A stretch of 64,000 nt of DNA from JBFFMO01 sp041390025 (GCA_041390025.1 JAWKQR010000015.1:1-64000), one strand, 5' to 3'. Positions 17,061 to 27,170 are shown, counted from the first letter of the stretch. Notes: a model not told the origin generated them from the sequence alone. Program-made: numbers and translations.

Positions 17061-19519
17061 TTACCGAACATCACGTTTTTCCCTTGCGAGTCGTGCGGCG
17101 TCACGCAGCACTTTGCTCCGGTCCTTGGACAGATTGGCCAATGTGCCTCCCTGAACGTCCTCAAGGGCAGCCAGCAGGTCGACGTATTCCGCGGCCGTTC
17201 CGTCCCGTTTGATGGCACGCGTCAATGCAGGCAGGAGTCGGTCGCCGTACTGTGACACCACGCGCACCAACCGGTGCACGTCGCCCTGGCGTGCAGGATC
17301 GTGCAACACGTCCAAAATCGCGGGGATGGCGGTGCTGCTGCGCACCGCGGAAAGCGCATGAACGGCGACGTAACTGCCGCTCGGCCCCATCGTTCCAAGC
17401 GAGCGGACGAGCTCACCCTCTAGGGAGTCTCCCTTGGTTTCGACAAACCGCGCGAGTGCCGCGAGCTCGGGTGAGTTCATGGTCTCCGCGGATTCCAAGA
17501 CGGTGGTTACAGCGTCTGCGCCGAACCGCTCAAGCAGCACCTGAGAAGCCTCAAGCCGTCCCTTTGCGTCAGCGAGCAGAAGCTCGAGGTCCTCGCGGCC
17601 CATGCCGGCGACGTCATCGAACGAATCGACGATCGCATCGTCGGGCAGGAAATAGGTCACACCCGTGGATTCACTTTGGCGTGCCACCACGAGGGTGCGG
17701 TCGACGCTAAACGTCTGCCCAGCCTCGACCTCGGCCACGGACGCTTCTTCGAGCTCGGCGATCTCTTGCGCGCGTTTGAGGCTGACTTCGGCCAGCTCGA
17801 CCACGTCGGCATCCGGTGGGATGCCGAGCTCCTCACCAAGGCCGAGCAGCGCGTCCCAGTTGTCCCATTGGGCGCCCGGGTCCAGGTCGTTGACCCGCAA
17901 GGAAATGCACACCTCTGCGAAGTTCGCCACCAGCAGCTCGGCAAGTTTGTCCTCCGAGGACGCAAGCCCGAGCTCCAGCGCGCGCTGACGGCAGAGCCGG
18001 CGCCAAGAAGATTCCAGAATTGACCGCCGCGGTCACCACACGGTCGCGCGCCGCTTCAAGGCGTCGCAGCGGGAACGAGCGATTTGCGATCACGTAGGCC
18101 AGACGTTCGGGCTGCGTCCAAAATCCCATGATGCCTGCAGCGAGCTTGATCTCCGAGGTCGATTCAAGGTCCTCAAACGTCTGCGCAAAAAACGGATGCC
18201 GCATCGGTCCCACACGCTCGAAATTGCGGTCCAGGTAGGCCTTTGCCGAAGGCTCAAAACTCCCGCCGGCCGTATCAAGCAGGCGATTGGCCTCGTCCAC
18301 AATCCACAGCACGTTCGCGCGCAGCGGTGCCTGAATCTCGACGGCGCGCAACAGCGAGCCTAGCGGCTCGTAAAGCCCCAACCGAGCGCTTGAACCGTGG
18401 CAAAGGCGATCCAAACACTTCTGGTGTTCGGCGTTTGCAACATCGAGCGCCCAGCCAATGCTGTTCGTGACTTTGTCGTCGTCAAGGTTGACCAAAACCA
18501 CACCGATCACCGGGTAGTCCTCGATGACGTGGAGCTGCACGTAGAATTCAGTGTCGTCGCTGAACACGGCTTCGATGTCTGCCCGTGGGGCGCGCGCGGC
18601 GAAGACGAGGTGGTCGTCGCGCAAGGTCGTGACCCTGTCGCCGGGCGCCTTGTATTCCGCAAAGCGCGACGGAAGGCCGGTAGTAAGCGGGTTGATCAGC
18701 GTGCGATCGGGCTCGAACTCCTCGATGCCCTCGTCGAGGATCTCCGACACCTCGGACGCGAGCTCCTCGGCCTCCTCGGTGCCCTGAAGTTCAAGGAACT
18801 GGTCGTCGGTGACAACTTGAGTGGCCTCCTCGGCGTTTGAAATTGGGCCGCCGCTGAGCTCCTGAATCTGGCGTTGTTCAAGGTTCAGCTTTTCTGCTTC
18901 GAGGCGTCGTCGCTCGGCCTCCAGGGATTCTCGTGCCGCCTTCAGTTCGGCGCGCTCGGCGTTGAGGCGTTCTTCGATGGCGTCGAGCTGGCCCCGTTCC
19001 TTATCGAATCGCTCACGCAGATCCGCGAGCTGCTGGCGCTCGACCGCGATCGTTGCCTTGGCTGCCTCGATCTCCTCGTCGCTCGTGCCCTTGACCGGCG
19101 CCGGCTCGGGTTCACCCGATGCGAGCGCAGCAAACGCCTCGACCGAATAGACGACCTTAAAATCCCGGACGTACTTGGGTTGGGCCGCATCATCCTTGTC
19201 GAGCTCGGCGAGCACACGACGGCGCTCCTCGCTCTCGCGGTGTCGCAAACCATCGGGGAGTAGCAGGGAGAACACGCGACGCGACGGGTCGTGAAGAAGA
19301 ACCGGCTGCGCGAGGTGATAGGTTCGCGCTTTCTTCCGATCCGGACACACGATGAAGGGCGCCTGAGCTTAACTCGAGCAATTCTGCCGAATCGGCGACG
19401 TTGATCGACGAATAAACGGTCGCCGAGAACGTGGTCCCGGCGTCACTCGCGACATGAACGGACGCGCGCGTTGTGGTTCCAAGACGGCTCTGATAAGCCG
19501 AATTTCCGCTTGATTCCAT
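17061..19519 (-). pseudogene. CpXC-domain protein gene with two apparent frameshifts
   Basis: One gene in three frames. The start is ATG at 19519 with GAGG upstream. The first part (FSATVYSSINVADSAELLEL) matches the start of a CpXC domain, then the frame changes at a GT-repeat near 19348 and continues CPDRKKARTYHLAQPVLLHD, an acidic linker, a long coiled coil (about 18800-19080) and a helical domain to about 18010. A second shift near 18003 moves to CRQRALELGLASSEDKLAE and a C-terminal helical, HEAT-like domain ending at 17061. The first CxxC of canonical CpXC domains is missing (VASDAG instead). Without frameshifts the protein would be about 815 aa. Function is unknown. Confidence 0.65.
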
Positions 19520-19596
19520 GGAGGCCTCGGTTCTGTGCATGCACGAGAAGATCGGGGTGATACCACGCGGACTTGGGCAGTCGCGCGTTGCGACCG

Positions 19597-19625
19597 TTGC
19601 CCCGTAAGGTTGATGATCGTATACC
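19597..19625 (+). promoter_or_regulatory. Putative promoter of dapD
   Basis: TTGCCC (19597-19602) and TATACC (19620-19625) are spaced by 17 bp, each with 4 of 6 consensus matches, 31 bp before the ATG of dapD. AAGGGG upstream of that ATG is the ribosome-binding site. Confidence 0.4.
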
Positions 19626-19656
19626 TGCGCAACTGGCTTAAGAAGGGGCGACTGAC

Positions 19657-20493
19657 ATGTCACACACCACTCTCCTCGAAGAAATCGACGCCCTGTTCTC
19701 CGCCGACGCTGCTACGTTGGGTGCATCCGCGCGCGACACGTTCGAGCGGTTCCTTGACGCGCTGGAGGGCGGTCACATTCGTGCAGCACAACGCCGGGAC
19801 GACGGCGAATGGGTGGTTAATCCGGTCAAACGGGGAATTTGTTGGGTTTTCGGGCTTGGGCGAAACGTTGAGTTCGCCGCCTGCCACTTGTTCAGCGACA
19901 AGGACACGTACCTCATCCAACAACTCCTGGTCGTGGAGCGCAACATACGGATTGTCCCCGGGGGGAACTCGGTGCGACGCGGCAGCTACATCGGCCGCAA
20001 CGTGGTCATGATGCCGCCCGCGTTCATCAATGTCGGCGCGTACGTGGGTGACGGCACGATCGTCGACAGCCACGCCTTGGTCGGGAGTTGCGCCCAAGTT
20101 GGCACCCACGTGCACATCTCGGCGGGCGTGCAGATCGGCGGAGTCCTTGAGCCCATTGGACAGACGCCAGTGATCATCGAAGACGGCGTCATGCTCGGCG
20201 GAAACTGTGGCGTCTACGAGGGCGTCCGCGTTCGCCAAGGAGCCGTGCTCGCCTCAGGGTGCGTGGTGACGGCCAGCACGCCCGTGTTTGACCTTGTCAA
20301 CGAAACGGTGCTTCGCGCGACACCCGAGGCGCCCTTGGAGATCCCCAAGAATGCCGTCGTGGTCCCTGGGACGCGCCCCGCCAAGGGGGAGTTCGCGGCG
20401 AAACACGGTCTGCAGATGGCGGCGCTGCTGATCGTCAAATACCGCGACGAGAAGACCGACGCGCGCACGGCCCTTGAGGAACTGCTCCGATGA
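19657..20493 (+). CDS. dapD: 2,3,4,5-tetrahydropyridine-2,6-dicarboxylate N-succinyltransferase
   Basis: DapD of 278 aa, normal family length. It succinylates tetrahydrodipicolinate in the lysine/meso-diaminopimelate pathway, feeding peptidoglycan. The N-terminal helical domain (1-95) is followed by a left-handed beta-helix of hexapeptide repeats (RRGSYIGRNVVMMPPAFINV, VGDGTIVDSHALVGSCAQVG, GVQIGGVLEP, VMLGGNCGVYEGVRV). The C-terminal VPGTRPAKGEF segment is typical. Its stop overlaps the start of the aminotransferase by 4 nt, which suggests that enzyme performs the next step. Confidence 0.95.
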   Translation: MSHTTLLEEIDALFSADAATLGASARDTFERFLDALEGGHIRAAQRRDDGEWVVNPVKRGICWVFGLGRNVEFAACHLFSDKDTYLIQQLLVVERNIRIVPGGNSVRRGSYIGRNVVMMPPAFINVGAYVGDGTIVDSHALVGSCAQVGTHVHISAGVQIGGVLEPIGQTPVIIEDGVMLGGNCGVYEGVRVRQGAVLASGCVVTASTPVFDLVNETVLRATPEAPLEIPKNAVVVPGTRPAKGEFAAKHGLQMAALLIVKYRDEKTDARTALEELLR

Positions 20494-21614
20494 GGGTGGC
20501 CGCCCGGGCGCTTGAGATCGTCCCATCTCAGATCCGCCGCATCACGGATCGTGCCCGCGAGGGCAGTTTGCACCTTGGTTTGGGGCAACCCGACACCGCT
20601 TTGCATCCCAACGTGACGGCCGCGATCCAAAACTACGTGGCGTCCGGTCGCGCGCCGTATACCGCCAACCTTGGCACACATGAGGCGCGCGCGGCCGTCG
20701 CCTTCCATCTGGGGCGGTCTGTCGACGAGGTCTTGATCACCCATGGAGTCGAGCAGGGCCTGGCGTTGGCGTTTCTTGGGATGGTCGAGCCCGGCGACGA
20801 GGTTCTCATCCCCGACCCGGGTTTTCCCTCCTATGCAAACCTCATCCGTGTGGCGGGTGGGGTGCCTGTTCCTTACCCCCTAGGTGTTGACTGGAGGCTC
20901 GACCCTGAACGCGTGTTGGCGGCCATCAGCCCAAAGACCCGCGTGATCCTTATCAATTCGCCATCAAATCCGACGGGAGCGGTGCATGCCCCGGGAGATC
21001 TTTACGAGGTCTTGGAGCTGTGCACAGCCCGCGGAATTCGTTGGATCAGCGACGAGATCTACGAGGACTTCGTGTACGACGGCGTGCACGCGAGTCCCGC
21101 CGAAACCCATTTCGAGTCCGGTGTGCGGCTTGGTGGCTTGTCGAAGAGTCATTCTATGATGGGCTGGAGAATCGGCTGGATGGTGGCTCCCTCGGCGACC
21201 ATCGCGGCCTTGAAGGGGCTTCACCAACATCTGGTGACCTCGGCCTGCGGTGCTTCGCAAGCGGGCCTCATCGCGGCGCTTGAGGTCCACAGCGAGCACG
21301 CGACCGCCATGGCCAACGTGTTTTTGAAACGAGGCGAAGTGCTTCACGCCGCGCTCGAGACCCACGGCATCCCGTGTCCGCGTGTGATGGGGGCGTTTTA
21401 TCACTTTATTGACGTGCGAAATGCGGCAGAACGAATCGGCGGAAGTATAGCGCTGGCCGAGGAAATCCTCGAAAAGGTCGACGTCGTGACCATCCCGGGG
21501 GTCGGGTTCGGCACTGGCGGGGAGGGGTATCTGCGTTTAGCTTACACCGTGGACGAGGCCGTGCTGGCGGATGCCGCGGGTCGTATTGCACAGGTTCTCC
21601 ACGCGCTGGATTGA
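20490..21614 (+). CDS. Class I/II PLP aminotransferase, probable succinyl-DAP aminotransferase
   Basis: Fold-type I aminotransferase of 374 aa. Visible features: LGLGQPD substrate loop, PDPGFPSYANL, NSPSNPTGAV, SDEIYEDFVYDG, and the PLP lysine in GLSKSHSMMGWRIGW. The start overlaps dapD by 4 nt (ATGA), so translation is coupled. That context suggests the DapC role, converting N-succinyl-2-amino-6-oxopimelate to succinyl-DAP with glutamate; the sequence alone only supports an aspartate-aminotransferase-like enzyme. Confidence 0.88.
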   Translation: MRVAARALEIVPSQIRRITDRAREGSLHLGLGQPDTALHPNVTAAIQNYVASGRAPYTANLGTHEARAAVAFHLGRSVDEVLITHGVEQGLALAFLGMVEPGDEVLIPDPGFPSYANLIRVAGGVPVPYPLGVDWRLDPERVLAAISPKTRVILINSPSNPTGAVHAPGDLYEVLELCTARGIRWISDEIYEDFVYDGVHASPAETHFESGVRLGGLSKSHSMMGWRIGWMVAPSATIAALKGLHQHLVTSACGASQAGLIAALEVHSEHATAMANVFLKRGEVLHAALETHGIPCPRVMGAFYHFIDVRNAAERIGGSIALAEEILEKVDVVTIPGVGFGTGGEGYLRLAYTVDEAVLADAAGRIAQVLHALD

Positions 21615-21623
21615 GAGGCGACA

Positions 21624-22568
21624 ATGACAGAATTCGACATGAGCGAAGGCGCGCAACCCACGGTGTGGGAAGAGCGTTTTGAGGGACAGATCAATACCTT
21701 CTTCGACGAGGCGATCGCGCGGGTGCCCGGTTTTGTGGACAGGCACTTGCGCAGCTTCCGGCGTGTCATGGGACGCAACATGTCCCCCAAAACTGGCGTG
21801 GGCGATGTGTTGGTGGGCCTTCGAAACATGGCGTCTGGAGTGTCGAAAGCCGTGGGAGGGCCCGACTTCGAGACCACGACGTTTACCCACGACAAGTTGG
21901 TGGAGGCTTTTGAGCGCGAAGTTGTGAGCCCGGAGGAGCTTGAGAGCCTGTTGGCGCGTCTGTTCGCCGAATTCGAAGAAGCTCTGTGGGAGAAGGCCCA
22001 ACAAGAACTGTCTTTGAGCGAGACCGATGAAGTGCGCCTCGTGCGTGAGCGGCTCGAAGCGATGATGGAGCGCGACATTGCTCACGATCCACTTCTGGCT
22101 CAGGCGCTGCGCACAGGCGTCAAACTCGGCGTGCCGGCCACATTGGGTTACGTGCTGATGGGGAAATTCCACGCCGGTCCAACGTTTGGCGATGCGGCGC
22201 AGGAGATCTACAAGCGCAATTTGGATGTCTATCAGAAGGTGCTGGTCAAGGTCGGTCAGCTCGACGTGCCCGGCTGGGTGGGCGCGGTCGGTTGGGCAGG
22301 CGGGATCGTTGGGACCTTGGCGCTAGGCGGCGTGATGGAGTTCACGCTGAACAACGTACGCGACGTCAAGGGGCAGTACATCCGACAGCTCAATGCCGCG
22401 CGTTACGCCCTGTTGTACGGGGACAATCCCGACGACGCGGACGGACGTGGTGTGCTGCACGTGGTGCGCGGCTTGGAGCGCCGCTATGACCGACTGCCGG
22501 AGCTGACCTCGAAGATTCTCGAATCGCCTGACAACGTCTTGGAAATATCTGAACACTCACGGAAGTGA
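21624..22568 (+). CDS. Membrane-associated protein of unknown function
   Basis: Protein of 314 aa that I do not recognise. It has no signal peptide. The first half is charged and helical (EEALWEKAQQELSLSE, VRERLEAMMERD). Two moderately hydrophobic stretches, about residues 165-185 (GVKLGVPATLGYVLMG) and 222-245 (GWVGAVGWAGGIVGTLALGG), could be membrane segments or buried helices. The gene starts 9 nt after the aminotransferase and ends 3 nt before the PrsW-like gene, with ribosome-binding site GAGGCGACA, so it belongs to the operon. Confidence 0.75.
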   Translation: MTEFDMSEGAQPTVWEERFEGQINTFFDEAIARVPGFVDRHLRSFRRVMGRNMSPKTGVGDVLVGLRNMASGVSKAVGGPDFETTTFTHDKLVEAFEREVVSPEELESLLARLFAEFEEALWEKAQQELSLSETDEVRLVRERLEAMMERDIAHDPLLAQALRTGVKLGVPATLGYVLMGKFHAGPTFGDAAQEIYKRNLDVYQKVLVKVGQLDVPGWVGAVGWAGGIVGTLALGGVMEFTLNNVRDVKGQYIRQLNAARYALLYGDNPDDADGRGVLHVVRGLERRYDRLPELTSKILESPDNVLEISEHSRK

Positions 22569-22571
22569 CGC

Positions 22572-23507
22572 ATGGGCCTTGTGGCGGTTTTCTTCTCGAC
22601 CCTTGTGGTACTGGGATATCTGGTCACGATTTGGTGGCTTGACCGGTATGAGCGCGAGCCGTGGTGGCTCATCGCATCGACGTTCGCGTGGGGTGGGCTC
22701 GGGGGCACTTGCTTCGCTGTGGTGCTCTCAGCAATCCCCGCGGTTGGGTTGACCGCGCTGTTTGGCGAGCAGGTCTCAAGTGTGGTCTCGACGGTGGTGG
22801 TTGCGCCGGTGGTGGAGGAGATCACCAAGGCGCTCGTTTTTGTCCCGCTGTTCCTGACCCGTCACATCGACACCGAGACCGACGGCCTGATCTACGGCGC
22901 AGCGACCGGGCTTGGGTTCGCCGCGGTCGAGAACTTAGTCTACTACGCAGGGGCCGGCGACGCGCTTTATTCCACCATCATTTTGCGGACGTTGTTCTCG
23001 ACGTTCGTCCACTGCATCGCTTCAAGCATGGTGGGAATTGGCGTTGGGTGGGCTCGCCATCGCCCGTGGACGTCGAGCTGGGCGATTGTGGTTGGCTATC
23101 TGGCTGCGGTCGCGACCCACGGCACATGGAACGGGCTGGCGGTCCTCACCGAGAAATCAGGCCAAGGGCTGGTCTTTGTGTTGTCGTGCGGCTTATTGAC
23201 AGGGGCGGGCTTGATGATGTTTGCCCTGACACAATGGATGTTGATCCGCGAGCATCGCGTGCTTCAGCGGATTCTCCGTGTGGAGGCGGGCCGGGGCACC
23301 TTGTCAGCGAGCGACGCGGACGCGATTCCGTTTTGGACAAAACGCGGACGGGTCAAACATCCTCAGCGTCGAGAGTTGATCCGATTGGCGACTTTGTTGG
23401 CTTTTCGGCAACATCAGTTTGAGCAGAGCGGTACGCTCGATTCGCCCAAGGCCGTCGCGGAGCTCGACCGATTGCGCGGCGAACTGGGCGCGTTGCAGGT
23501 GGGTTGA
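22572..23507 (+). CDS. PrsW-family intramembrane metalloprotease
   Basis: Polytopic membrane protein of 311 aa with about seven helices in residues 1-230. Conserved PrsW motifs are present: a glutamate pair with Lys (PVVEEITKALV), AATGLGFAAVEN, a histidine in FVHCIASSM and another in ATHGTWNG. PrsW-type proteases cleave membrane substrates such as anti-sigma factors. A cytoplasmic C-terminal tail (about 235-311) is basic and helical. No anti-sigma gene is adjacent; the neighbouring membrane protein could be a substrate or partner, which is a guess. Confidence 0.85.
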   Translation: MGLVAVFFSTLVVLGYLVTIWWLDRYEREPWWLIASTFAWGGLGGTCFAVVLSAIPAVGLTALFGEQVSSVVSTVVVAPVVEEITKALVFVPLFLTRHIDTETDGLIYGAATGLGFAAVENLVYYAGAGDALYSTIILRTLFSTFVHCIASSMVGIGVGWARHRPWTSSWAIVVGYLAAVATHGTWNGLAVLTEKSGQGLVFVLSCGLLTGAGLMMFALTQWMLIREHRVLQRILRVEAGRGTLSASDADAIPFWTKRGRVKHPQRRELIRLATLLAFRQHQFEQSGTLDSPKAVAELDRLRGELGALQVG

Positions 23508-23526
23508 TGCCCGCGCGTGTTCTCGA

Positions 23527-23556
23527 TTGTCGTGCGCATGGCTTTGCACCTATAGT
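23527..23556 (+). promoter_or_regulatory. Putative promoter of the TerB-like gene
   Basis: TTGTCG (23527-23532) and TATAGT (23551-23556, 5 of 6 consensus) with an 18-bp spacer, 26 bp before the ATG at 23583. It indicates that this last gene of the cluster can be transcribed independently. Confidence 0.45.
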
Positions 23557-23582
23557 GCGCGCGTTTGGACCCCGAGGAGATC

Positions 23583-24122
23583 ATGAGTAACGAAGAAGAA
23601 AACTACATTCATCAAAAAGAGATCGACAAGGTTCAAGCTGAGCGACGTGAGCGCCAGCTTCAGGCCCTGCGCGACGAAGAGCGTGCCAAGATCGCTTCGG
23701 CGCTTCACACCAACGAGGAAGTCGCTGCCGAGGCTCTCGAGCTTGGCTTTGATGCAGAAACCGCACACGTGCTTCCGCTCGTCCCGTTGATCCAAGTCGC
23801 TTGGGCGGACGATAAACTGACCGATGCGGAGGCCAAAAAGATCATGGATTTGGCGTCGGTCAAACACGCGAACTCACCAGCCGCGTTGGAGTTTCTCGAA
23901 ATGCTGCTCGCCAAGAAGCCCTCGCAGGTATTCTTCGAGCGAACCGAGCGCGTGATCCGTCACATGATTCAAGCGAGCCCCGATCCCCAGGATGGACGGG
24001 ATATTTTGGAGACAGCGAAGGCGGTCGCCGAGGCTTCCGGTGGGTTCTTCGGATTGCGCAATCCGATTGGTCCCGAAGAGCAAGCCATTTTGGACGATCT
24101 TGCCGAACTGCTTGGGCTTTGA
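23583..24122 (+). CDS. TerB-like helical cytoplasmic protein
   Basis: Protein of 179 aa. After a charged coiled-coil N-terminus (about 1-45), residues 60-170 look like a TerB/tellurite-resistance fold: VPLIQVAWADDKLTDAEAKK is the characteristic metal-binding-like helix-turn-helix. The ATG at 23583 is chosen because GAGGAG lies 3 nt upstream; an earlier TTG in frame would place that site inside the gene. A strong terminator follows 23 nt after the stop. Role unknown. Confidence 0.8.
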   Translation: MSNEEENYIHQKEIDKVQAERRERQLQALRDEERAKIASALHTNEEVAAEALELGFDAETAHVLPLVPLIQVAWADDKLTDAEAKKIMDLASVKHANSPAALEFLEMLLAKKPSQVFFERTERVIRHMIQASPDPQDGRDILETAKAVAEASGGFFGLRNPIGPEEQAILDDLAELLGL

Positions 24123-24145
24123 GGCCCGACCGCGTGTGAAACCAA

Positions 24146-24171
24146 GGCGTGTTTGTAACACGCCTTTTTTT
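24146..24171 (+). terminator. Rho-independent terminator after the dapD cluster
   Basis: Perfect 8-bp stem GGCGTGTT/AACACGCC with a 3-nt loop (TGT), followed by seven T. It ends the plus-strand cluster 19657-24122. Confidence 0.9.
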
Positions 24172-24183
24172 CTTCTTGGTAGG

Positions 24184-25461
24184 TCACTGCTGACGAGCGC
24201 GCAGTTTGAGCTCTTCGGCTTGTTTGCGCAGAGCCTCCGCTTGTTTTTCCAACAAGCGACGCTCGTTGAGCAACCGATCGATCTGAGAGTCAAGGCTTGT
24301 GGATACACCCTCGTTCGATGCTTCCACAGATTTGGACGGGTCCGCATTGGCGTTGATAACAACGGTCTGCGTCAACTCGCCAAAGAGGTCCTCCGCGGGA
24401 GCAGCCGTTGGTGTGCCTCGCGCATCCGTGACAGGGTCGGGTGTGATTGCGGGCGCGCCGTTGGCGACGGCTTCGTAATCAAACGCGCCATCGCTCGACT
24501 CGTTGCTGTTGTTCATCGAGCCCACCGAAACAGCATTGTTGGCCGAACCCTGCTCCGCAGGGGCATCGGTGCTCTGCGCGGTGTTGTCTTTGGCGGGGGC
24601 CGAGGTCGTCGTGGTCTTTTCGTACCGGGCGATCACACGGTCACGGTCGGTCTCTTCGAAAAATCGCTCTTCACGGGCAAACGACGACGCCCGGCGGGAC
24701 AGCCTCTTGGACTGCTTCAGCTCGTCGAGCCGCTGGTCGATCGCACCGAGGCGACGTCGAAGTTGGTCTTCGGAATCGAGCAGTTCATCGGCGGCCGCGA
24801 GCAGTTCGTCGGGATCCTGCGCCCGCTCAGCCAGCGTCAACGCCGCATTCAGGTCGCCCACGCTCGGTGCGGCGGGTAGAGGAGCCTCGTATTCCGCCCG
24901 TGTCTTTCGCAAGGCGTTCAACGTGTTGACCGTCTTTGCACGATCGCTTGGGGATGCCGACGCGAGTGAAGCTTCGAGCTGTTTCATGTGCTTTTCGAGC
25001 CCGGTGACGGTCTTCGCACGCTGCGTGTTGATCTTCCCGTCCAAGGTTTTCAATTTGGACTGGAGGCCAGCCAACTCATCCGAGAGTTGCTTGCTCTGGC
25101 GCAGAAGGTCGTCGAGCACCAAGCGATTCGTCAACGTGTTTGGGGCCTGCTTGAGCTGCGTGATGCGCGAAACAACACCGCGATGTTTGACCTCAAGCGC
25201 CTTCATTTGCCCGATGAGCTCCTGGCGGCCCGAGAGCTCACCTTCGTACTGCTGTTCCATCGCCTCAAGCGCTGCGCTGGGCATGATGGGTGTGAGCCCG
25301 GGCATCCACATCGCCACGGTCATCACAAGTTGCAGTATTACGGTCGTCACGGTTGGCATCGATTCATCCTCTGCTGTCCACAACTGCAATCGACGATCCA
25401 ACCCGAGAAAATATTGCGTCGAAGTCGCTAACACCCCGAAAAACAAAGCTACGAGCCCCAT
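24184..25461 (-). CDS. Membrane-anchored coiled-coil protein of unknown function
   Basis: Protein of 425 aa, not recognised. The N-terminus has two hydrophobic stretches (about residues 1-20 and 36-55). Long coiled-coil regions follow (about 65-185 and 215-275, rich in Leu, Lys, Gln). A low-complexity Ser/Thr/Ala/Asn segment (about 285-345) leads to a final coiled coil (390-425; LLNERRLLEKQAEALRKQAE). The composition resembles periplasmic coiled-coil spacers. It is divergent from the PEGA kinase at 25680, with a 218-bp shared upstream region, which may mean joint regulation. Confidence 0.7.
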   Translation of the reverse strand: MGLVALFFGVLATSTQYFLGLDRRLQLWTAEDESMPTVTTVILQLVMTVAMWMPGLTPIMPSAALEAMEQQYEGELSGRQELIGQMKALEVKHRGVVSRITQLKQAPNTLTNRLVLDDLLRQSKQLSDELAGLQSKLKTLDGKINTQRAKTVTGLEKHMKQLEASLASASPSDRAKTVNTLNALRKTRAEYEAPLPAAPSVGDLNAALTLAERAQDPDELLAAADELLDSEDQLRRRLGAIDQRLDELKQSKRLSRRASSFAREERFFEETDRDRVIARYEKTTTTSAPAKDNTAQSTDAPAEQGSANNAVSVGSMNNSNESSDGAFDYEAVANGAPAITPDPVTDARGTPTAAPAEDLFGELTQTVVINANADPSKSVEASNEGVSTSLDSQIDRLLNERRLLEKQAEALRKQAEELKLRARQQ

Positions 25462-25679
25462 CGGTCGGCGACCTCCGTGGACGGTACGTCGCAGATTTCT
25501 GTTGTTCTATGTGGTCTGCCTCAGATTTCTGACGGATCGATGGTCTCACGTGCGGATCGGCTTGCTTGAGTTTGGTATTGTGGATACTCTGGGCCCTCAC
25601 GCATCATGGTGCGACAAGCTGCGGCAATTGAGACAGGTTGCGAGCTTGGGGCATGTACGAGCCGCCGGGCGAACGCTCC

Positions 25680-27170
25680 ATGTCGGAAAACTTTTCGATT
25701 CCAACGCCTGGCGATGTTGTCGCCGGCAAATACAAAGTCATGGAAGAGCTGGGGCGCGGCGCCTATGGCGTCGTGTTCCGTGCCGAGCAGGTAGGTCTTG
25801 CGCGCGATGTGGCGCTGAAGACTCTGCTTCCACAGGCTTTCTTACAGGTCGACATCGTGCAGCGCTTCGAGCGTGAGGCGCATCTGATCGCTTTGCTGGA
25901 TCACGCCAACGTCATCAAGCTCTATGACTACGGCAAGGTCGACGGCCTCCTCTACATGGCGGTGGAGTATGTTCAGGGACGTACGCTGTCGGAGCTGATT
26001 AAGGCTGAGGCGCCGCTGCCTGTGGCGCAGGTCTACCAGATCGTCATGCAGATCCTTGATGCGCTTGAATACGCGCACTCACGGGGCGTCGTTCATCGCG
26101 ATCTCAAGCCCGACAACATTGTCCTGCTCAAGACCCCACCTGACGAGGGAACGCTCGACGAGATCGTGAAGATTTTGGACTTTGGTATCGCCAAGCTTAC
26201 CCGTGGCGATCACGAAGAGAACCAGCTCAAGACGCTGACCCAGGACGGCACGGTGCTGGGTACACCGCACTACATGTCGCCCGAGAACATTGTTGGCGAT
26301 CGCATCGATCACAAGACCGACCTCTATGCGGTGGGTGTGATGATGTACGAGATGTTGGTCGGCAAACATCCGTTTGACGCGCCAAGTCCATCCGCCGTCA
26401 TGGTTCGTCACTTGCGTGATGACGCGCCTCACCTGCCCGGCGAGCTGTTCAACTCAGCGTTCGACAACGCGATCCAGGCCTGCCTTCAAAAACAGCCTGA
26501 CGACCGTGTGGAGTCCGCCGCGCTGGTCCGCGAGCTTCTGAACACCGCGCCTGAAAACCTCCCGCCGATCAAACGCGCGGTTGCGCCGCCGGAGGTGTCG
26601 TCCATCCAAAGTGGTGTCGCCATTGCGCCACCCCCCAAGCACACCGCGCGGTGGTCGATCACGTTCGTCCTGCTGGGGTTGATCGCGGCGTCACTGCTCT
26701 GGCTGGTGTTTTTTGACGACAAACCCGAACCGGTGGTGCTTACCACCACCACCGCACAGGTTCCGGTCGTCGAGCAGCCGCAGACGGTGGCCGTCGAGGT
26801 CCCACCCGTCACGCCAGATATGGGCGCACCCGACCTGTCCGGGTTTGAGTTCGGCGAGGATGATACCCCCGCTGAACCGGTCGAAGTTCCCAAACACAAA
26901 GACCCCAAAAAGCGCCCCGATGAGCCCAAAGATGAGAAAGCTCAAACGGTGGTCTTCCGCGTCAACTCGACGCCGGCCGACGCCACGGTGACTTTTGATG
27001 GGGTGTTGGTAGGTAACACGCCGGTCAAGCGAGAGGTCAAGGCCGGCGATCAGGTCATTCGCGTGCGCGTGTCGCACGTCGGCTACAAACACGAAGTGTT
27101 TGAACTGACCCCCGACAAAGACCAAGAAGTGAACGCCCGTTTGGATTACGAGCGAATCAAGATGTTCTGA
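25680..27170 (+). CDS. Transmembrane Ser/Thr kinase with extracytoplasmic PEGA domain
   Basis: Kinase of about 496 aa. The kinase domain (about residues 18-285) is intact: GRGAYGVVF (from residue 25), VALKTLLP, HRDLKPDN (Asp141), DFGIA, GTPHYMSPEN. One transmembrane helix (about 325-345) precedes a Pro/Asp/Lys-rich stretch and a C-terminal PEGA domain (about 420-490; VNSTPADATVTFDGVLVGNTP). Here kinase and PEGA are fused, whereas at 81-2551 they are separate genes. ATG at 25680 is preferred; an ATG at 25653 and a TTG at 25638 are in frame. The stop abuts the convergent mepA-like stop. Confidence 0.92.
   Translation: MSENFSIPTPGDVVAGKYKVMEELGRGAYGVVFRAEQVGLARDVALKTLLPQAFLQVDIVQRFEREAHLIALLDHANVIKLYDYGKVDGLLYMAVEYVQGRTLSELIKAEAPLPVAQVYQIVMQILDALEYAHSRGVVHRDLKPDNIVLLKTPPDEGTLDEIVKILDFGIAKLTRGDHEENQLKTLTQDGTVLGTPHYMSPENIVGDRIDHKTDLYAVGVMMYEMLVGKHPFDAPSPSAVMVRHLRDDAPHLPGELFNSAFDNAIQACLQKQPDDRVESAALVRELLNTAPENLPPIKRAVAPPEVSSIQSGVAIAPPPKHTARWSITFVLLGLIAASLLWLVFFDDKPEPVVLTTTTAQVPVVEQPQTVAVEVPPVTPDMGAPDLSGFEFGEDDTPAEPVEVPKHKDPKKRPDEPKDEKAQTVVFRVNSTPADATVTFDGVLVGNTPVKREVKAGDQVIRVRVSHVGYKHEVFELTPDKDQEVNARLDYERIKMF

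Noticed and set aside
24503..25876. 457-codon plus-strand frame opposite the coiled-coil gene
   Set aside because: Ser/Arg-rich antisense shadow without domain signature; it also runs into the start of the PEGA kinase.
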